Made by a program: the position numbers and the translations under genes
The notes under the pieces: generated by a model
Told to the model about the DNA's origin: nothing
Database searches by the model: none
Seen by the model: the letters and a program-made list of their open reading frames with translations, nothing else
Shown here: in pieces, positions 34,461 through 40,878 of the stretch
Layout: the number at the start of each line of letters is the position of its first letter
Position numbering within the stretch: the stretch's first letter is position 1
Assembly: GCF_001306135.1 (NCBI RefSeq)
Contig: NZ_LGKP01000034.1
Coordinates: 1 to 48,946 of the forward strand
Direction of reading: 5' to 3'
From: Herpetosiphon geysericola
GTDB lineage: Bacteria > Chloroflexota > Chloroflexia > Chloroflexales > Herpetosiphonaceae
DNA: 48,946 bases

Positions 34461-34967
34461 TTAATCGGCGTGTTTGATAAATTCGGCCATTTTGAGCGGA
34501 ATCAGCTCGGCCTTAAACTCGCCATTATCCTGAATATCCAGAAAAACCACAGTTGGCTCGCCAAGTTGGCCGCGTGGCTGCGAAGCCGAACCAGGGTTGA
34601 TGAACAGCACCCCTTGATATTCCTCAATCAAGGCAATATGGCTATGACCACAAATGGCGATCTGCGGCGTGGGCTGGGGCAGTTGGCGCTGCCAGCGCTT
34701 AGGAATATCGCCAATGTGTTGCAGCATAATCCTGATACCTTGAACCTCGATCGTTGTGTTAATCGGGTAAATATCGAGCGCCGTATTCCAATCGACATTG
34801 CCTGTAACCGCCGTAACTGGAGCAATCGCGCTCAAGCGATCGATGATTGGCGGTTGCGCCCGCCCAATATCGCCTGCATGCAAAATGCGGCTTGCACCCA
34901 TAAACAGCTGCTCGACCCGCGGGTCTAATTTGCCATGTGTATCCGAAATAATACAAATTCGTTGCAT
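34461..34967 (-). CDS. YfcE/MJ0936-type metallophosphoesterase
   Basis: A 168-residue phosphodiesterase of the small calcineurin-like family. Metal and active-site blocks in order: 'ISDTHG' (D-x-H), 'LHAGDIG' (G-D), 'TGNVD' (G-N-x-D), 'CGHSH' (G-H-x-H) and 'INPGSAS'. Known members cleave phosphodiesters or small phosphorylated compounds with Mn2+ or Ni2+; the natural substrate is usually unknown. It is cytoplasmic and stands alone. The start is taken as ATG 34967, eight codons inside the longest frame, because GAGGT lies five bases upstream and the protein begins at the first strand of the domain. Confidence 0.87.
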   Translation of the reverse strand: MQRICIISDTHGKLDPRVEQLFMGASRILHAGDIGRAQPPIIDRLSAIAPVTAVTGNVDWNTALDIYPINTTIEVQGIRIMLQHIGDIPKRWQRQLPQPTPQIAICGHSHIALIEEYQGVLFINPGSASQPRGQLGEPTVVFLDIQDNGEFKAELIPLKMAEFIKHAD

Positions 34968-35039
34968 CGCGTACCTCAGCACAATCCACAAGAATCCTAG
35001 CTCATCATACCATAGCTAAAAATACTTCATCAAAATTGT

Positions 35040-35079
35040 AATGACATATATTGACATCTGTCATTCAATACTTTATACT
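35040..35079 (+). promoter_or_regulatory. strong promoter with overlapping palindromic operator before the aldo/keto reductase
   Basis: TTGACA (35051-35056), a 17-base spacer and TATACT (35074-35079) form a near-consensus sigma-70-type promoter. Two nested palindromes cover the -35: TGACA-tc-TGTCA (35052-35063) and AATGACA-N12-TGTCATT (35040-35046 and 35059-35065). This is the expected place for a repressor such as the TetR protein encoded downstream. Seen directly; the regulator link is inference. Confidence 0.75.
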
Positions 35080-35113
35080 CAATTTTAGTTACTGATTAGT
35101 TGGAGTTGCAGCT

Positions 35114-36109
35114 ATGCAAAAGCGTCAATTAGGCCAAGATGGTTTAGTAGTTTCGGTAGCAGGTTTGGGTTGTATGGCCATGTCGGGCATGTATGGCCCA
35201 TCGGATCGAGCTGAAAGCATCGCCACGATTCATGCAGCGCTCGATGCTGGCATCAATTTGCTCGATACAGGTGATTTTTATGGGATTGGGCATAACGAAC
35301 TGTTGATTAGCGAAGCCCTGCGCGAACGCTCACGCACCGATGTTGTGTTGAGTGTTAAGTTTGGGGCGATGCGCGGGCCAGATGGCTCGTGGCTTGGTTA
35401 TGATTCACGGCCTGCCGCAGTCAAAAATTCCTTGGCGCACACCCTGACCCGCTTGAATACTGATTATATTGACATTTATCGACCTTCGCGGCTTGACCCT
35501 GCTGTACCGATTGAAGAAACCATTGGCGCAATTGCCGAGATGATTGAAAAAGGCTATGTACGGCATATTGGCTTGTCGGAAGTTGGGGTTGAGACGATTC
35601 GACGGGCAGCGGCAGTGCATCCAATTGTCGATTTGCAAATTGAATATTCCTTAATGTCGCGTGGCATTGAGGCCGAAATTCTACCAACTTGTCGTGAACT
35701 CGGCATTGGGATCACTGCTTACGGGGTGCTTTCGCGGGGCTTGTTAAGCGGTGCTTGGTCGAAAGAGCGGGTATTGGCTGGCTCAGATTTCCGTGCTCAT
35801 GGCCCGCGCTTTACTGGCGAAAACCTTGATCGCAATTTAGATTTAGTGGCTGCGTTGCAGACAATTGCCGATGCCAAGGGTGCAAGCATCGCGCAAATTG
35901 CGAGCGCATGGGTTGCTGCGCAAGGCGCCGATATTATTCCGTTGTTTGGGGCGCGGCGCTTACACCAACTGCATGATTCGTTGGCCAGCCTTGAAATTGG
36001 CTTGAATGCCGATGAATTGGCCTCGATTGAGCGCGCGATTCCCAAAGATGCAGTTGCTGGCGAGCGCTATAACAGCGCGTTGATGCAACATCTCGATAGC
36101 GAACGCTAA
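35114..36109 (+). CDS. aldo/keto reductase (AKR13-like)
   Basis: An NADPH-dependent (beta/alpha)8-barrel oxidoreductase of 331 residues that reduces aldehydes or ketones. It opens 'RQLGQDGLVVSVAGLGCMAM'; the catalytic Asp/Tyr are in 'LLDTGDFYGIGHNE' and the Lys in 'LSVKFGAM'. The usual catalytic His position is changed: 'DYIDIYRPSRLDP' has Ser where classic enzymes have His, as in some AKR13-like sequences I recall with Ala or Ser there. The C-terminal cofactor region contains 'IIPLFGARRLHQLHDSL'. GGAG lies eight bases before ATG 35114. It is expressed from a promoter with an operator and is followed by a TetR regulator, so it probably belongs to an inducible stress or detoxification response. 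Confidence 0.88.
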   Translation: MQKRQLGQDGLVVSVAGLGCMAMSGMYGPSDRAESIATIHAALDAGINLLDTGDFYGIGHNELLISEALRERSRTDVVLSVKFGAMRGPDGSWLGYDSRPAAVKNSLAHTLTRLNTDYIDIYRPSRLDPAVPIEETIGAIAEMIEKGYVRHIGLSEVGVETIRRAAAVHPIVDLQIEYSLMSRGIEAEILPTCRELGIGITAYGVLSRGLLSGAWSKERVLAGSDFRAHGPRFTGENLDRNLDLVAALQTIADAKGASIAQIASAWVAAQGADIIPLFGARRLHQLHDSLASLEIGLNADELASIERAIPKDAVAGERYNSALMQHLDSER

Positions 36110-36114
36110 ATAAC

Positions 36115-36164
36115 TTGCGATGCTGTAGCAATCGCTTAAAATGAAACAAACCACTTTGCTACAG
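36115..36164 (+). promoter_or_regulatory. candidate promoter and 9-bp inverted repeat before the TetR gene
   Basis: CTGTAGCAA (36123-36131) and TTGCTACAG (36156-36164) form a perfect inverted repeat with a 24-base spacer. A possible promoter TTGCGA (36115-36120), 16 bases, TAAAAT (36137-36142) lies across the left arm. The right arm sits just before the ribosome binding site, so the pair could be an autoregulatory operator or an mRNA hairpin. Confidence 0.5.
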
Positions 36165-36175
36165 GATGGACCCGT

Positions 36176-36760
36176 ATGAACACTGAAATGTTGACCCCTG
36201 AACGAATTTTGAATGCTACCGTTGATGTGCTGCGGCGCTACGGCCCCAATAAGGCCACGGTGGTTGATGTTGCGCGTGAACTGGGGGTCAGTCATGGCAG
36301 TGTCTATCGCCATTTTGCTAGCAAATCAGCCTTGCTTGATGCAGTCGCCGAACGCTGGCTGGCTGAAATTTCGCATCCCTTAGCCCAAGTATTGCAACGC
36401 CAAGAGCCGAGCGTTGCCAAATTGCGGGCTTGGCTGGAATGTTTGATGCAAACCAAACAACAGCGCGCGCGCCAAGATCCGCAGCTTTTTGCAACCTATA
36501 GTGGTTTGGTCCAAGGATTGCGCGAAGTGACCGACCAACATGTGGCCCATTTGATTGCCCAGATTGAGCAATTGGTCAATGAAGGGGTTGCAAATGCTGA
36601 GTTTGTGGTCAATGATGCTCATGCCACTGCAACCGCAATTTTGTATGCTACCGCTCGTTTTCACAATCCGCTGTTTGTGGGGGCGTGGAACGAGCCAAGC
36701 CTTGCAGCTGAATTCGAAGCAATTTGGGAATTGTTGATTAAGGGCTTGCTTGTGCGCTAA
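36176..36760 (+). CDS. TetR-family transcriptional regulator
   Basis: A 194-residue DNA-binding regulator. The N-terminal helix-turn-helix covers about residues 8-55 with 'RILNATVDVLRRYGPNKATV', 'DVARELGVSHGSVYRHFASK' and 'SALLDAVAERWL', the standard TetR_N pattern. The C-terminal part is all helical, as expected for a ligand-binding dimer domain, but its ligand cannot be told. It lies 66 bases after the aldo/keto reductase in the same direction and most likely controls it and itself through the palindromes seen at both promoters. ATG 36176 has AGGA at nine bases. A terminator follows. Confidence 0.9.
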   Translation: MNTEMLTPERILNATVDVLRRYGPNKATVVDVARELGVSHGSVYRHFASKSALLDAVAERWLAEISHPLAQVLQRQEPSVAKLRAWLECLMQTKQQRARQDPQLFATYSGLVQGLREVTDQHVAHLIAQIEQLVNEGVANAEFVVNDAHATATAILYATARFHNPLFVGAWNEPSLAAEFEAIWELLIKGLLVR

Positions 36761-36778
36761 GCATCAACGTTAATAACG

Positions 36779-36816
36779 AATGCAGGATGAGCTTTTGCGC
36801 ACCATCCTGCATTTTT
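36779..36816 (+). terminator. intrinsic terminator of the TetR gene
   Basis: A perfect 11-bp stem (AATGCAGGATG at 36779-36789 with 36803-36813), a 13-base loop and a run of five T, starting 18 bases after the stop codon. Confidence 0.85.
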
Positions 36817-36850
36817 GGTTAAACGAATTTTTCTACTCCGCGTAAACCGC

Positions 36851-37066
36851 TTATTTCTTTGAGGCAGCCAGACCTGCAATTGCTTGGGCGATCAAGATAA
36901 CTTTGTGTTCGGCCAACTGACGAATTGTTTTGATTCCAAGGGCTTGTTTGAGGGCTTCGGCATCGCTTTTGCTAATTCCGGCGAGGGCATCGACTGGGGC
37001 ATCAGCAAGCTCTTCAAAGCTGGAATTCTCGAAGGCTTTGTCAAGAAAGGCTGAGAGATCGGCCAT
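36851..37066 (-). CDS. small helix-hairpin-helix-like protein
   Basis: A 71-residue acidic, helical protein. The central 'APVDALAGISKSDAEALKQA' followed by 'LGIKTIRQLAEH' has the shape of a helix-hairpin-helix pair (h-x-G-h then a second helix), as found in DUF4332-like and SAM/HhH proteins. Whether it binds DNA or protein is unknown. ATG 37066 is chosen because GGAGG lies nine bases upstream; the longest frame starts seven codons earlier. It is monocistronic, flanked by a terminator from the 2-oxoacid dehydrogenase cluster on one side and the TetR terminator on the other. Confidence 0.65.
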   Translation of the reverse strand: MADLSAFLDKAFENSSFEELADAPVDALAGISKSDAEALKQALGIKTIRQLAEHKVILIAQAIAGLAASKK

Positions 37067-37151
37067 GAGCAGCGTCCTCCAAATCAAAGGCGTATCGTGG
37101 CTATCATAGCAGGCTAGCTAGCTAGTGTAAATGATTTTTTGCTTTAAACTC

Positions 37152-37185
37152 AAAGACGCTGCTGATCACCATCAGCAGCGTCTTT
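37152..37185 (-). terminator. terminator of the 2-oxoacid dehydrogenase operon
   Basis: A perfect 15-bp stem (AAAGACGCTGCTGAT at 37152-37166 with 37171-37185) and a four-base loop, 13 bases after the E2 stop on the minus strand, followed by a short T-rich tract. The longest perfect hairpin in the window. Confidence 0.8.
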
Positions 37186-37198
37186 GGCTGATTTTGAT

Positions 37199-38518
37199 TT
37201 AGGCGAACTGCTCAAGCTGCTGCTTGACCGTGGCCAAGAATTTATCAGCGGTTGCGCCATCGATCAAGCGATGATCGAAGGTGAAACTGAGATAACACAT
37301 TGGCCGAATTGCAATGGCATCAGCGCCATTCAGCGTAACCACAACTGGGCGTTTTTGAATTGCGCCAATGCCCAAAATTCCCGATTGAGGCTGATTGATG
37401 ATTGGCATGGCAAATAACGAACCGCTCACCCCGTGATTGGTAATCGTGAAGGTGCCATCTTTGACCTCATCGGCGCTCAGGCGGCGGTTTCGGGCGCGTT
37501 CAGCCAAATCGTTGACCGTGCGTGAAAGCCCAAGCAAGCTCTTTTCATCGGCGTTATGCAGCACTGGCACAATCAAGCCATCGGGAATTGCGACCGCCAT
37601 ACCAACATTAACCGATTTGTGTAGCAAAATGCCCTCATCGGTGTAGGTTGCATTGACAATTGGCACTGCTCGCAGCCCAGCCACAGTTGCTTGCACAAAA
37701 TACGGCGTAAAGGTTAATTTTACCCCTTGGCGCTCAAAATCGGCCTTGTGCTGCTCGCGATGGGCGATGATCGTGCTCAGATCAACTTCCATCACCGTGG
37801 TAACGTGGGGCGAAGTTGCCTTAGAACGCACCATATGCTCGGCAATTGCCCGCCGCATGCCGCTCAACGGCTGCAACTCATCGCCAGCAAATTGCTCGAT
37901 GCTTGGAGCTGCGGCTGCTGGTGGCGTATAGGCCACTGGTTTAGCCAGCAAACTGCCTGTGATGGTCGGCATGGGCACTGGGGTTGAGCTTGGCTTAATC
38001 ACTGGCATGGGCGCTGGGGTTGAGCTTGGGGTTGGGGTTGGCATAGGTGCAGGCGCTGGCTTAGCAGCATCACGTTGGGCCACAAAGCGCTCAACATCTT
38101 GCTTGGTTACGCGGCCATCTTTGCCAGTGCCAGCAATTTGTTTAATATCGAGGTTGTGTTGGCTAACCAAGCGCGCAACCACTGGCGACATAAAACTATT
38201 GCTGCCACCATTATTGCTACTGACTGGGGCGGCGACTGCTGGAGTGACAGGCGCTGCATCGGCGGCAACCGTGGCGCTGCTACTATCTTCCAACACCGCA
38301 ATTACCGTGCCAACTGGCACAGTATCGCCTTCATTGACCCGAATTTCGAGCAAGCGGCCATTAACTGGCGCAGGAATTTCGGTATCAACCTTATCGGTAG
38401 TAACTTCGAGCATTGGCTCGTACAGTTCAAGGCTATCGCCTGGCTGCTTCAGCCAGCGGCCAACCGTTCCCTCAGTGACGCTCTCACCAAGTTTTGGCAT
38501 CTTAAATTCGACGGACAT
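37199..38518 (-). CDS. 2-oxoacid dehydrogenase E2 (dihydrolipoyl acyltransferase)
   Basis: The 439-residue core subunit of the complex; it moves the acyl group from E1 to CoA. The N-terminal lipoyl domain has the lipoylated Lys in 'LEVTTDKVDTEIPAP' (about residue 43). An E3-binding domain follows ('MSPVVARLVSQHNLDIKQIA' then 'GTGKDGRVTKQDVERFV'), then a Pro/Ala-rich flexible linker with internal repeats (P-x-P-x-P-S-S-T-P-x-P-M-P). The catalytic domain has 'GTFTITNHGVSGS' and the active-site 'DHRLIDGA'. AAAGGA lies five bases before ATG 38518. It is last in an operon with E1beta and E1alpha. E1 features point to branched-chain 2-oxoacids, so it is bkdB-like, but E2 sequence alone does not decide. 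No E3 gene is adjacent. Confidence 0.9.
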   Translation of the reverse strand: MSVEFKMPKLGESVTEGTVGRWLKQPGDSLELYEPMLEVTTDKVDTEIPAPVNGRLLEIRVNEGDTVPVGTVIAVLEDSSSATVAADAAPVTPAVAAPVSSNNGGSNSFMSPVVARLVSQHNLDIKQIAGTGKDGRVTKQDVERFVAQRDAAKPAPAPMPTPTPSSTPAPMPVIKPSSTPVPMPTITGSLLAKPVAYTPPAAAAPSIEQFAGDELQPLSGMRRAIAEHMVRSKATSPHVTTVMEVDLSTIIAHREQHKADFERQGVKLTFTPYFVQATVAGLRAVPIVNATYTDEGILLHKSVNVGMAVAIPDGLIVPVLHNADEKSLLGLSRTVNDLAERARNRRLSADEVKDGTFTITNHGVSGSLFAMPIINQPQSGILGIGAIQKRPVVVTLNGADAIAIRPMCYLSFTFDHRLIDGATADKFLATVKQQLEQFA

Positions 38519-38535
38519 TCTAGTCCTTTCTATGC

Positions 38536-38606
38536 TAGCGAAGGCTATGGGCTAGAGGTTTTTGACTACAGGCCAGCGATTAAGCTGCAAATTCATGAGC
38601 GATAGC
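38536..38606. repeat. C-module stem-loop repeat between E1beta and E2
   Basis: GGCTATGGGCTAGAGG (from 38544) and CGATAGCCTAGAGCC (from 38580) are inverted versions of each other and match the C module of the mosaic repeats at 12.1 and 16.2 kb. It forms an imperfect hairpin inside the operon and could reduce E2 expression or stabilise the upstream message. Confidence 0.6.
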
Positions 38607-38623
38607 CTAGAGCCAAAAGCCAT

Positions 38624-39607
38624 TTAATAATTCACTAAATCGCGCAGCGTATCGGCAATTTTGCTGGGCGTTGGCAAAAACTCATTTTCGAGCGGCGAGC
38701 TATAGGGCATTGCTGGAATATCCAAGCCTGCCAAGCGTTGCACTGGCGCATCGAGATATTCAAAGCCATCTTGGGCAATAATTGCTGCCACTTCTGCGCC
38801 ATAACCGCCAAACAAATTATCTTCGTAGAGCACCAGCACTTTGCTCGTTTTCTTGACCGAATTGATAATTGTTTCGCGATCAAGCGGCACGAGCGAGCGC
38901 AAATCGACAACTTCGACGCTAATATCTTCGCCAGCCAGCATTTCGGCAGCTTCGACCGCGTAGTGGCGCATCATGCCATAGGTAATAACCGAGACATCGC
39001 TGCCTTCGCGGGCAATATCTGCTTTGCCAAGTGGCACGCTGTAGTGCTCATCGGGCACATAGCCTTTGATCAAACGATAGCATTTTTTGTGCTCCAAAAA
39101 GAGCACCGGATCGGGATCATCGATTGCGGCCAAGAGCATGGCCTTAGCATCGTAGGGCGTTGATGGCGCAACAACTTTAAGGCCTGGAATATGGGCAAAA
39201 AAGGCCTCGATGCTTTGCGAGTGATAGAGCGCGCCGTGAATCCCGCCACCATAAGGAGCGCGAATAACCAGCGGCACTTCCCAGGTATTGTTTGAGCGAT
39301 AGCGCATGCGCGCTGCTTCGCTAATAATTTGGTTGAAGGCTGGAAAGATAAAATCGGCAAATTGAATTTCGGCAATTGGCCGCATGCCATACATTGCTGC
39401 GCCGATTGATGAACCAATAATAATTGATTCAGCGAGTGGCGCGTCGATCACCCGTTTTTCGCCATACTTGGCGTGCAAACCATCGGTAACCCGAAACACC
39501 CCGCCGCGTTGGCCGACATCTTCCCCGATGATATAGACGCGCTCATCATTGGCCATTGCTTGGTCAAGCGCTTGGTTGATCGCTTCTAAAAGATTTAATT
39601 CTGCCAC
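38624..39607 (-). CDS. 2-oxoacid dehydrogenase E1 beta subunit, branched-chain type
   Basis: A 327-residue transketolase-like subunit. It has 'ALDQAMANDERVYIIGEDVG' near the N-terminus and 'GLHAKYGEKRVIDAPLAES', then 'RSNNTWEVPLVIRAPYGGG' and 'HSQSIEAFFAHIPGLKVVAP' in the middle. The C-terminal transketolase domain has 'VEVVDLRSLVPLDRETI' and 'LFGGYGAEVAA'. With E1alpha it forms the thiamine-diphosphate heterotetramer that decarboxylates a 2-oxoacid. The start is GTG 39607 with GAGG six bases upstream. It lies 49 bases after E1alpha and is followed by E2 after a repeat-containing spacer of about 105 bases. Confidence 0.92.
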   Translation of the reverse strand: MAELNLLEAINQALDQAMANDERVYIIGEDVGQRGGVFRVTDGLHAKYGEKRVIDAPLAESIIIGSSIGAAMYGMRPIAEIQFADFIFPAFNQIISEAARMRYRSNNTWEVPLVIRAPYGGGIHGALYHSQSIEAFFAHIPGLKVVAPSTPYDAKAMLLAAIDDPDPVLFLEHKKCYRLIKGYVPDEHYSVPLGKADIAREGSDVSVITYGMMRHYAVEAAEMLAGEDISVEVVDLRSLVPLDRETIINSVKKTSKVLVLYEDNLFGGYGAEVAAIIAQDGFEYLDAPVQRLAGLDIPAMPYSSPLENEFLPTPSKIADTLRDLVNY

Positions 39608-39656
39608 GTGATACCTCTATGATACAGAGCGAAACTGCCTGCTGGCAACCGTCAGC

Positions 39657-40631
39657 TTATTCTGCAAAGACATATTTTTGGACGGTGCTTGGGTCGGGCA
39701 AGGGTGCTGCTTCAGCATAGGCTGTTGCATCATTGACAACTTCTTTGATTTCGGCCCGAATTGCCGCAACTTTGGCATCATCGAGCATGCCTTCATCGCG
39801 CAAGAAATGCTCGAAGCTGGCGATTGGGTCGCGAGTCCGCATGGCCTTAATATCTTCAGGTGAGCGATAGGTGCGGTCGTTGTCATCAGAGGAGTGGGCA
39901 GTCAAACGCACACATTTGGCCTCGATCAAAGTTGGGCCATCGCCGCGGCGCGCCCGTTCGACCGCAGCAGTCATTGCTTCGTAGACCTCAAGCACGTTGG
40001 TGCCATCGACGGTAATCCCAGGAAACCCATAGCCTGGGCCGCGATCGGAAACATTTTCAACACCCATTTGTTTGTGCTGCGGTACGGAGATGGCGTAGCC
40101 ATTATTTTCGCAGAAGAAAATGACTGGCAATTTCATCACGCCTGCTAAGTTCATGGCTTCGTGGACATCGCCCTGTGATGATGTGCCTTCGCCGAAGGCT
40201 GTCCAAACCACAATATCATCGCCGCGCATTTGGGCGCCCATGGCGATGCCAACGGCGTGGGGCACTTGGGTGCCGGTTGGCGAAGAATGCGAAACGATAT
40301 TCAAAGCGCGATGGCTATAGTGAGCTGGCATTTGGCGACCGCCGCTGCTTGGGTCTTCAGCTTTGGCCAACAAGCCAAGCATTACTTCGCGCGGGGTCAT
40401 GCCCATGGCCAACATCATTGCTAAATCGCGATAGTATGGCACGATCCAGTCGTGTTTGGGGCGCATTGCAAAGGCTGCGCCTACTTGAGCAGCCTCGTGA
40501 CCTTGGCATGAAATAACAAACGGGGCTTTGCCTTGACGATTCAATTGCCACATTCGCTCATCAAGCGAACGAGCCAAAACCATCGTGTGATACATTGCTA
40601 ACAATCGCGATTGATCGCGTTCTTGCTCCAT
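39657..40631 (-). CDS. 2-oxoacid dehydrogenase E1 alpha subunit, branched-chain type
   Basis: The 324-residue ThDP-binding subunit. The ThDP motif G-D-G...N-N appears as 'GEGTSSQGDVHEAMN' to 'FFCENNGYAISVPQ', where the first Asp of the usual G-D-G is Glu (G-E-G), common in this branch. 'SHSSPTGTQVPHAVGIAMG' and 'RLTAHSSDDNDRTYRSPEDI' are typical of branched-chain (2-oxoisovalerate) dehydrogenases rather than pyruvate dehydrogenases. It would feed branched-chain acyl-CoA to fatty-acid synthesis and amino-acid breakdown. First gene of the operon, with GAGGAG nine bases before ATG 40631 and an attenuator-like hairpin in the leader. Confidence 0.92.
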   Translation of the reverse strand: MEQERDQSRLLAMYHTMVLARSLDERMWQLNRQGKAPFVISCQGHEAAQVGAAFAMRPKHDWIVPYYRDLAMMLAMGMTPREVMLGLLAKAEDPSSGGRQMPAHYSHRALNIVSHSSPTGTQVPHAVGIAMGAQMRGDDIVVWTAFGEGTSSQGDVHEAMNLAGVMKLPVIFFCENNGYAISVPQHKQMGVENVSDRGPGYGFPGITVDGTNVLEVYEAMTAAVERARRGDGPTLIEAKCVRLTAHSSDDNDRTYRSPEDIKAMRTRDPIASFEHFLRDEGMLDDAKVAAIRAEIKEVVNDATAYAEAAPLPDPSTVQKYVFAE

Positions 40632-40693
40632 GAAGGCAACTCCTCATATGAAGGATTACTTTGTTTGTCCGTCGAACCCTGTTAAGCTAAAAA

Positions 40694-40774
40694 CCTCGGT
40701 ATAACGACCGAGGCAAGGGCAAGCAAGGAAAAACTGGCGTTGTCCTCGTTGACACGGCCTATATGACAAGTATA
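40694..40774 (-). promoter_or_regulatory. promoter and attenuator-like leader of the 2-oxoacid dehydrogenase operon
   Basis: On the minus strand a TATACT box (40769-40774) is followed by a leader of about 130 bases. Inside it, CCTCGGT-6-ACCGAGG (40694-40713) forms a 7-bp GC-rich hairpin directly followed by TTTTT, the form of an intrinsic terminator, 63 bases before the start codon. An upstream CGAGG (40745-40749) could pair with the CCTCG of the 5' arm and act as antiterminator. No known riboswitch or T-box core was recognised. It could instead be a second stop for readthrough from the VWA-FHA gene. Confidence 0.5.
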
Positions 40775-40830
40775 GCATAAAGCCTTGATTGCGCTGTCAC
40801 CACTGTTGAGTGTTGGCACTAGCTCCAATC

Positions 40831-40856
40831 AAAAAGGGTAGCATTGCTGCTACCCT
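40831..40856 (-). terminator. intrinsic terminator of the VWA-FHA gene
   Basis: AGGGTAGCA (40835-40843) pairs with TGCTACCCT (40848-40856) over a four-base loop. On the minus strand the stem is followed by a run of T (AAAAA at 40831-40835 on the plus strand), 23 bases after the stop. Confidence 0.82.
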
Positions 40857-40878
40857 CGTTGCTGAAACGGCCCACTGG

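Noticed and set aside
37959-38555. 198-codon antisense frame over the E2 lipoyl/linker region
   Set aside because: Its repetitive M-G-V-G-x-G composition is the mirror of the Pro/Ala linker of E2.
40632-40774. T-box or known riboswitch in the 2-oxoacid dehydrogenase leader
   Set aside because: The T-box core words and known aptamer patterns were not found; only a terminator-like hairpin is supported.
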